A stretch of 64,000 nucleotides of DNA from Capsulimonas corticalis (GTDB lineage: Bacteria; Armatimonadota; Armatimonadia; Armatimonadales; Capsulimonadaceae): positions 2,976,001 to 3,040,000 of the forward strand of contig NZ_AP025739.1 in the NCBI RefSeq assembly GCF_003574315.2, in the 5' to 3' direction. Each line of letters starts with the position of its first letter. The stretch's first letter is position 1. The position numbers and the translations under genes are program-made. Under the pieces are notes generated by a model. The model was not told the DNA's origin and did not search any database. It saw only the letters and a program-made list of their open reading frames with translations. Positions 63,701 to 64,000 of the stretch are shown one piece after another.

Positions 63701-64000
63701 AATGCGTCCTTCGATCCGGAATTCGTAGGCGTCGTCCGGTTTCTCCCACGAAAGCGTGACGCCGGAGACATGGCGCGTTTTCCCGAGGTCTGCCTGGAGC
63801 CATTGCGGAAAATCGCCGCCGCTGGCGCACCAGCGCGTATCGCCGGAGCCGTCGAAAGCGTTCTCAGGCGGGTTCTGTTCCTCGCTGCTCGAAGCCGTGA
63901 AGAACGTGTTGACGGGCGCGGAGGGCTCAAACTCGCCTGCCTTGATTTGCCCGTATGTCAGATGGAAGCGCCACGCGCCGGTCATGGGCAGGTTCCACGG
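60737..64000 (-). CDS. Beta-galactosidase-like GH2 enzyme with discoidin-type domain (N-terminus cut by window edge)
   Basis: The frame stays open through the right edge: the five codons before the ATG at 63985 read P-W-N-L-P, a normal continuation of a GH2 N-terminus, so the true start is beyond 64000. Visible: 1087 residues. Near the start an F5/8-type (CBM32-like) segment (ENAFDGSGDTRWCASGG) is inserted in the sugar-binding domain, followed by GLYRRYVNVPASWAGKRIFW. The catalytic barrel has RTSHYNHAQRFLELCEEKG, the acid/base in SLGNENPNG and the nucleophile in FIWEWQGQG. A C-terminal beta-galactosidase small-chain-like domain follows. It would release beta-galactosides or related sugars. 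Whether a signal peptide exists cannot be seen. Confidence 0.9.
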   Translation of the reverse strand, partial: PWNLPMTGAWRFHLTYGQIKAGEFEPSAPVNTFFTASSSEEQNPPENAFDGSGDTRWCASGGDFPQWLQADLGKTRHVSGVTLSWEKPDDAYEFRIEGRIQGGKWTTLADASAAPGVGDGPVKLTPADVRYLRITVLDNSAEHWASLREFQIRTTEDGQEAVWRAPAPKPVDANVTPAQRDAFASPSFDDSSWRNMNVPSNWEMAGYSLPTYDRVDKTVGLYRRYVNVPASWAGKRIFWHFDGALDGAEVFINGQKAGYHESGYTGWEIDLTGLVKPGQRNLFAVRVSKTTPSFDADTGDFQTMGGIYRDTSLIAVPQTHIDDIVVRTPLNANYKDATLFAQLNVKGKPGQNVAVKGTLISGDGHPTGVTLSGSGTIQADGTTQVTMDAPVKAPALWSAEKPNLYYVVFHLTGDGKEIERVEQRFGFRQIDVKDNVVLWNGVPIKCTGICRHDFWADKGFALTEENWIKDLTLMKAANINAVRTSHYNHAQRFLELCEEKGMYILDEVPYCWINDQVKDTAYAPYLLQRGEETVARDKNRPCVLAWSLGNENPNGIDSQMVTDLIRKMDPTRPAFVSGQNPESIKGQLWQDDHYPGPDSIDRYARNTKWGTNLTEHPHTFYEREVQDYDPGASDLWSETLIKTWDKLWKAPNILGSFIWEWQGQGIADKNEDNTTDYYYGQDHMRQENNKGIVSAYRVPKPEWWIVKSAYSPVVVGARTVSPSGGVCDASITNHYSFTDLNELTCRWTALKAGETLKSGVQHVSCAPMQSATASFPAPEGMTTLRLEFLHPDGSSVIAFNLAVAGVPLPAAPAAPAAGGVLTSQDGADALTVSNSIQQIVFDKRSGAIRSWRVNGHDRLVGGPTLNLGEGKAGNEHGVYKAKQAPVTTNAQVSAAPGADNTIRVSVTSDVLTGAGGTALGTLVSTYDIKPNAEMTVNWTLNWTAADAELWEEGVKFAIPSSMTQTTWQRDSYFTDYPAGHVGEPSGTAHAGDILFRSSKRGLHWLTLSAADGTGLALLPADGPVIGRAGTADAGVALFASSGVAGPHGLSGSWVADHAIHAIHGKSLSGSFTLRAVNTSTQTAQART

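Overview
The window looks like a chromosomal segment of a GC-rich, soil- or plant-associated member of the Armatimonadota, possibly close to Capsulimonas. The main clue is a pair of secreted pseudopilin-like proteins with the N-terminal pattern [16 protein letters not shown], then [15 protein letters not shown], then an H-x(9)-DG type tail, a protein type expanded in Armatimonadota and Planctomycetes. Supporting clues are many SpoIIE-type phosphatases, large PAS/GAF sensors and secreted glycoside hydrolases. The taxonomy is inferred from protein style only; no rRNA or tRNA gene was seen.

Layout. 1-875: end-truncated pseudopilin (-). 1289-23624: a nonribosomal peptide cluster. It has a C-A-T-TE termination synthetase (-, 1289-5458). 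A + strand operon (5872-19349) encodes C*-A-T, a lone C domain, acyl ligase-KR-T-C, a GT-C-like membrane protein and an acyltransferase-3. An acyl ligase-T-C loading synthetase (-, 19291-22473) and a SyrP-like Fe(II)/2-oxoglutarate hydroxylase (+, 22578-23624) complete it. 23840-30607: a CHASE3/RsbW-like kinase, a membrane SpoIIE phosphatase and a SARP/AfsR-type regulator. 31027-36207: two tandem alpha/beta hydrolases, WrbA, a small SpoIIE phosphatase, a ZIP transporter and a polysaccharide deacetylase. 36413-49915: carbohydrate functions (sugar porter, DUF5107-TPR protein, AraC regulator, a second pseudopilin, two related secreted glycoside hydrolases, a GntR/LacI hybrid regulator). 50112-59415: a hybrid histidine kinase, a GGDEF/HD-GYP protein and a PAS/GAF/SpoIIE phosphatase. 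59600-64000: an aminoglycoside-phosphotransferase-fold kinase and a beta-galactosidase-like GH2 enzyme cut by the right edge.

How the peptide genes may work together. The A domain of the 5872 synthetase carries residues that fit the aspartate specificity code. Its preceding condensation-like domain has lost the HHxxxDG catalytic histidines, and a SyrP-like hydroxylase lies in the same cluster. That trio matches the known 'interface domain plus beta-hydroxylase' logic for making beta-hydroxyaspartate on the carrier protein. Two separate acyl-activating loading proteins, one with a built-in ketoreductase, supply acyl or hydroxyacyl groups, and the C-A-T-TE protein releases the product. A membrane GT-C-like protein and an acyltransferase are translationally coupled to the synthetase and may decorate the product. 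No MbtH-like protein, PPTase, exporter or TonB receptor was seen in the window.

Control signals are unusually readable. Several promoters match TTGACA/TTTACA-N17-TATAMT almost perfectly (1018-1046, 27198-27226, 42595-42623, 42742-42770, 46973-47001). One of them drives nothing but a roughly 50-nt transcript that ends in an intrinsic terminator. Intergenic regions also hold three distinct inverted-repeat or REP/MITE-like elements (36266-36401, 37883-38044, 43823-44050).
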